From Bryobacterales bacterium (GTDB lineage: Bacteria > Acidobacteriota > Terriglobia > Bryobacterales > Bryobacteraceae), in NCBI GenBank assembly GCA_020852175.1, contig JADZBH010000016.1:62001-126000 (forward strand): 64,000 bases of DNA, in the 5' to 3' direction. Positions 62,335 through 64,000 of this stretch are shown in pieces. Positions within the stretch are counted from its first letter, which is position 1; each line of letters opens with the position of its first letter. Both the position numbers and the translations under genes were made by a program. A model generated the notes under the pieces. That model did no database searches. It saw only the letters and a list, made by a program, of their open reading frames with translations, and had not been told where the DNA came from.

Positions 62335-63126
62335 ATGAGCGCATTATTCACCAAGATTGGACAGGGAAGCCGGCTGCTGCAATGGACGGGCTGGATTCAC
62401 GTTGGACTGGCGCTTGTCTTTGTGTTTTGCGGGGCGTTCGACGAGACGCAGGTATACGGCGCCAACATCTGGCTGAAGCCCATCAAATACAGCCTTTCGA
62501 TAGCCATTTATGTATGGACGATGGGGCTGCTGCTGGGGCCGCTTGGGGGCTGGCGCGTCAGGCAGTGGCTGGCGAGTGGGATCGCGGTTGCCATGTTCAG
62601 CGAGAGCTTCCTGATCGCAGTGCAGGCGGCGCGCGGCATACCGTCGCACTTTAACAACAAGACGCCACTGGACGCCTCGATATTCGCGGTGATGGGCCTG
62701 ATGATGCTGTTGAATTCGCTGCTGGTATTCGGGGTTTTTCTCGGCTACGTGTGGCGTGAGATTGTGCTTGACGCGGTGCTGGTTGCCGGAATTCGCACGG
62801 GACTGGTTTTATTCATGATGGGCAGTTTGGCGGGCGTGATCATGGTGGTGCTGCAAGGCCACACGATTGGGGCGGGCGATGGGGGGCCGGGACTGTTGTT
62901 CCTGAACTGGTCCACGATGCATGGGGATCTGCGGGTTGCCCATGCGGTGGGGCTGCACGCATTGCAGGCGGTGCCACTGGCGGCCTGGTGGATCTCGACG
63001 CGCATGAGGGGCAGCAGCCGCACGGCGCAGGCGGCGGCGTTGCTGGTGGTGTCACTCGGCTACCTGGGAGTGCTCATCTTCACGTTGCGCCAAGCATTCG
63101 CGGGGCAGCCGCTGCTGCGGGCTTAG
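62335..63126 (+). CDS. Seven-helix membrane protein of unknown function
   Basis: A 263-residue membrane protein with about seven helices. Potential functional residues are a His in GWIHVGLAL and HAVGLHALQ in helix 6, resembling heme- or metal-ligating helices. A Pro-rich extracellular loop lies near residues 90-110. It follows the flavin reductase by three bases and so is in its operon; an electron-transfer link is possible but not shown. I do not recognise the family. Confidence 0.7.
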   Translation: MSALFTKIGQGSRLLQWTGWIHVGLALVFVFCGAFDETQVYGANIWLKPIKYSLSIAIYVWTMGLLLGPLGGWRVRQWLASGIAVAMFSESFLIAVQAARGIPSHFNNKTPLDASIFAVMGLMMLLNSLLVFGVFLGYVWREIVLDAVLVAGIRTGLVLFMMGSLAGVIMVVLQGHTIGAGDGGPGLLFLNWSTMHGDLRVAHAVGLHALQAVPLAAWWISTRMRGSSRTAQAAALLVVSLGYLGVLIFTLRQAFAGQPLLRA

Positions 63127-63325
63127 TCCAGAGGGGCCGACTTAGCGCCAGGCTTCCTTAATCACGACTCTACACTTCCTTAGTTCAGCTACGTGGCTGG
63201 CGTACGCCCGGAGTGTTCACTGGGCTCAGTTGGGATTTTTATCTTTGTTTCCGGCGTGTTGCGGCAGGGGAGAGGGGGGTGCGTGAGGAGGACGATTAGG
63301 CTGGGGATGTCCGGAGGGTTGCAGG
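63127..63325. other. Intergenic region before the phage-like genes
   Basis: These 199 bases hold no supported gene, tRNA or attachment core. Composition shifts here to purine-rich, G-heavy sequence that continues into the terminase gene and differs from the preceding operon. Confidence 0.4.
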
Positions 63326-63568
63326 GTGAGACGCGAATCAACAAAACGACGAACACAAGCCGTGCCGGAGGGGAGCGTGGAAGAAGGGATGGCAGGGGGT
63401 CCGGAAGTTGCGATGAAGGCGTTGGTGGCACAGGTGCTACGGCAGAAGGGGAGCGCGACGATGACCCCATCGCTACGGGAGGTGATGGCGTTGTTGCACT
63501 TGTGGCGGACGTTGCCGGAGGGGTCGCCGCGAGAGGTGGAGCTTGAGTGGCGCGAGGAGGAGGAGTGA
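63326..63568 (+). CDS. Small protein upstream of the terminase gene
   Basis: An 80-residue, charge-rich protein with a helix in the middle (MKALVAQVLRQKGSATM) and an acidic end. The start is GTG with GGAGGG eight bases upstream. Its stop overlaps the terminase start (GTGA), so it is translationally coupled to it. Position before a large subunit is where a terminase small subunit would lie, but no HTH was seen, so that is a guess. Confidence 0.5.
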   Translation: MRRESTKRRTQAVPEGSVEEGMAGGPEVAMKALVAQVLRQKGSATMTPSLREVMALLHLWRTLPEGSPREVELEWREEEE

Positions 63569-64000
63569 AGCACCGGAGGGTGATCCGGTATTCGCCGTTG
63601 GAGTCGCAGGCAGCGTTTCACGGACTGAGGGCACGGTTCAAGGGGTTCTCGGGGCCGGTGGGGTCTGGCAAGAGCAAGGCTCTTTGTTACGAAGCAATCC
63701 GGCTCAGTTATGAGAACCGGGGCGGGCGGGGGTTACTGGGGGCACCGACTTACCGGATGTTGTTGGATGCGGCTGTGCCGGCGCTGGTGGAGACGTTGGA
63801 GAGCCACAGGCTGCCATTTCTCTACAAGCGAACAGGGCAGCAGATTGTACTGCAGGACATAGGGTCGACGATTTATCTGCGGGGGCTGGCGGAGAGTACG
63901 CCGTTGCGCGGGCTCAATTTGAGCTGGTTTGGCGTGGACGAGTTGACGTATGCGACGGAGGAGGCCTGGCAGCAACTGGAGGCGCGGTTGCGCGATCCCA
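63565..64000 (+). CDS. Phage terminase large subunit (N-terminal part, cut by window edge)
   Basis: The visible 145 residues form the start of a terminase ATPase. Walker A is GPVGSGKSKAL (near residue 31) and the Walker B-like strand LNLSWFGVDELTYATEE with Asp-Glu follows; between them are TYRMLLDAAVP and IYLRGLAESTPLRG, as in Terminase_6-type proteins. The enzyme packages phage DNA into the head. The GTG start overlaps the preceding stop (GTGA), and GAGGAGGAGGA stands just upstream. The nuclease domain and the rest of the phage genes lie beyond the window. This is the left edge of a prophage or phage remnant. Confidence 0.88.
   Translation, partial: MKHRRVIRYSPLESQAAFHGLRARFKGFSGPVGSGKSKALCYEAIRLSYENRGGRGLLGAPTYRMLLDAAVPALVETLESHRLPFLYKRTGQQIVLQDIGSTIYLRGLAESTPLRGLNLSWFGVDELTYATEEAWQQLEARLRDP

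Overview
The window is about 64 kb of GC-rich bacterial chromosome. It most likely comes from an acidobacterium of the Solibacteres/Bryobacterales type. Two large secreted proteins (23397-26732 and 27846-30803) end in the C-terminal module known mainly from Candidatus Solibacter (TIGR03437). The PEP-CTERM protein, the many Tat-exported sugar enzymes and the split glycine decarboxylase fit the same placement. No rRNA, tRNA, CRISPR array or insertion sequence was seen.

Layout. 1-1401: the end of a copper P-type ATPase followed by its CsoR repressor. 1484-5637: a TPR protein translationally coupled to a large membrane-anchored protein with an N-terminal Cys cluster. 5882-9127: CarD, a transglutaminase-like protein, UppS and an exported VNG-repeat protein, with a strong palindrome on the uppS promoter and a probable small RNA on the opposite strand. 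9316-10350: 2-keto-3-deoxygluconate kinase. 10396-17721: a glycine-cleavage operon read gcvT-gcvH-gcvPA-gcvPB and continuing into a membrane glycosyltransferase and an exported RidA-like protein. 18329-23290: an OmpA/Pal lipoprotein, then a sigma-54 two-component system with a proline-rich lipoprotein. 23397-30803: the two giant secreted proteins around an AIM24 protein.

30815-42382 is a carbohydrate region: sulfatase, HpcH/HpaI aldolase, MFS transporter, sialate O-acetylesterase, TIM-barrel isomerase, Gfo/Idh/MocA oxidoreductase, lactone amidohydrolase and zinc alcohol dehydrogenase. Several of these normally cytoplasmic enzyme types carry Sec or Tat signals, which suggests sugar chemistry outside the cytoplasm. 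A J-domain/WG-repeat protein and a Gly/Ala-rich protein lie inside this region. 42669-47574: a small membrane protein, an ECF sigma factor with its membrane partner and a Spy-like protein, then PcrA/UvrD helicase coupled to an unannotated 52-residue basic protein. 47644-50460: an amino-acid permease and an exported RspA-type enolase-superfamily enzyme. 50541-57378: a six-gene operon joining an ECF sigma factor, a zinc-finger/FecR protein with a long unknown C-terminus, and two ABC ATPase-permease pairs. 57382-61749: prepilin peptidase, PEP-CTERM protein, two glycosyltransferases, a site-2 protease and HU. 61861-63126: flavin reductase and a seven-helix membrane protein. The right edge enters a phage terminase large-subunit gene cut by the window end.

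Two gene-expression signals stand out. At ten gene starts a -10-like hexamer lies only 5-11 bases upstream of the start codon with no ribosome binding site, which points to leaderless mRNAs. Many other genes overlap by exactly four bases (ATGA or GTGA) and are probably translationally coupled. All functions are inferred from sequence; nothing was searched against a database.
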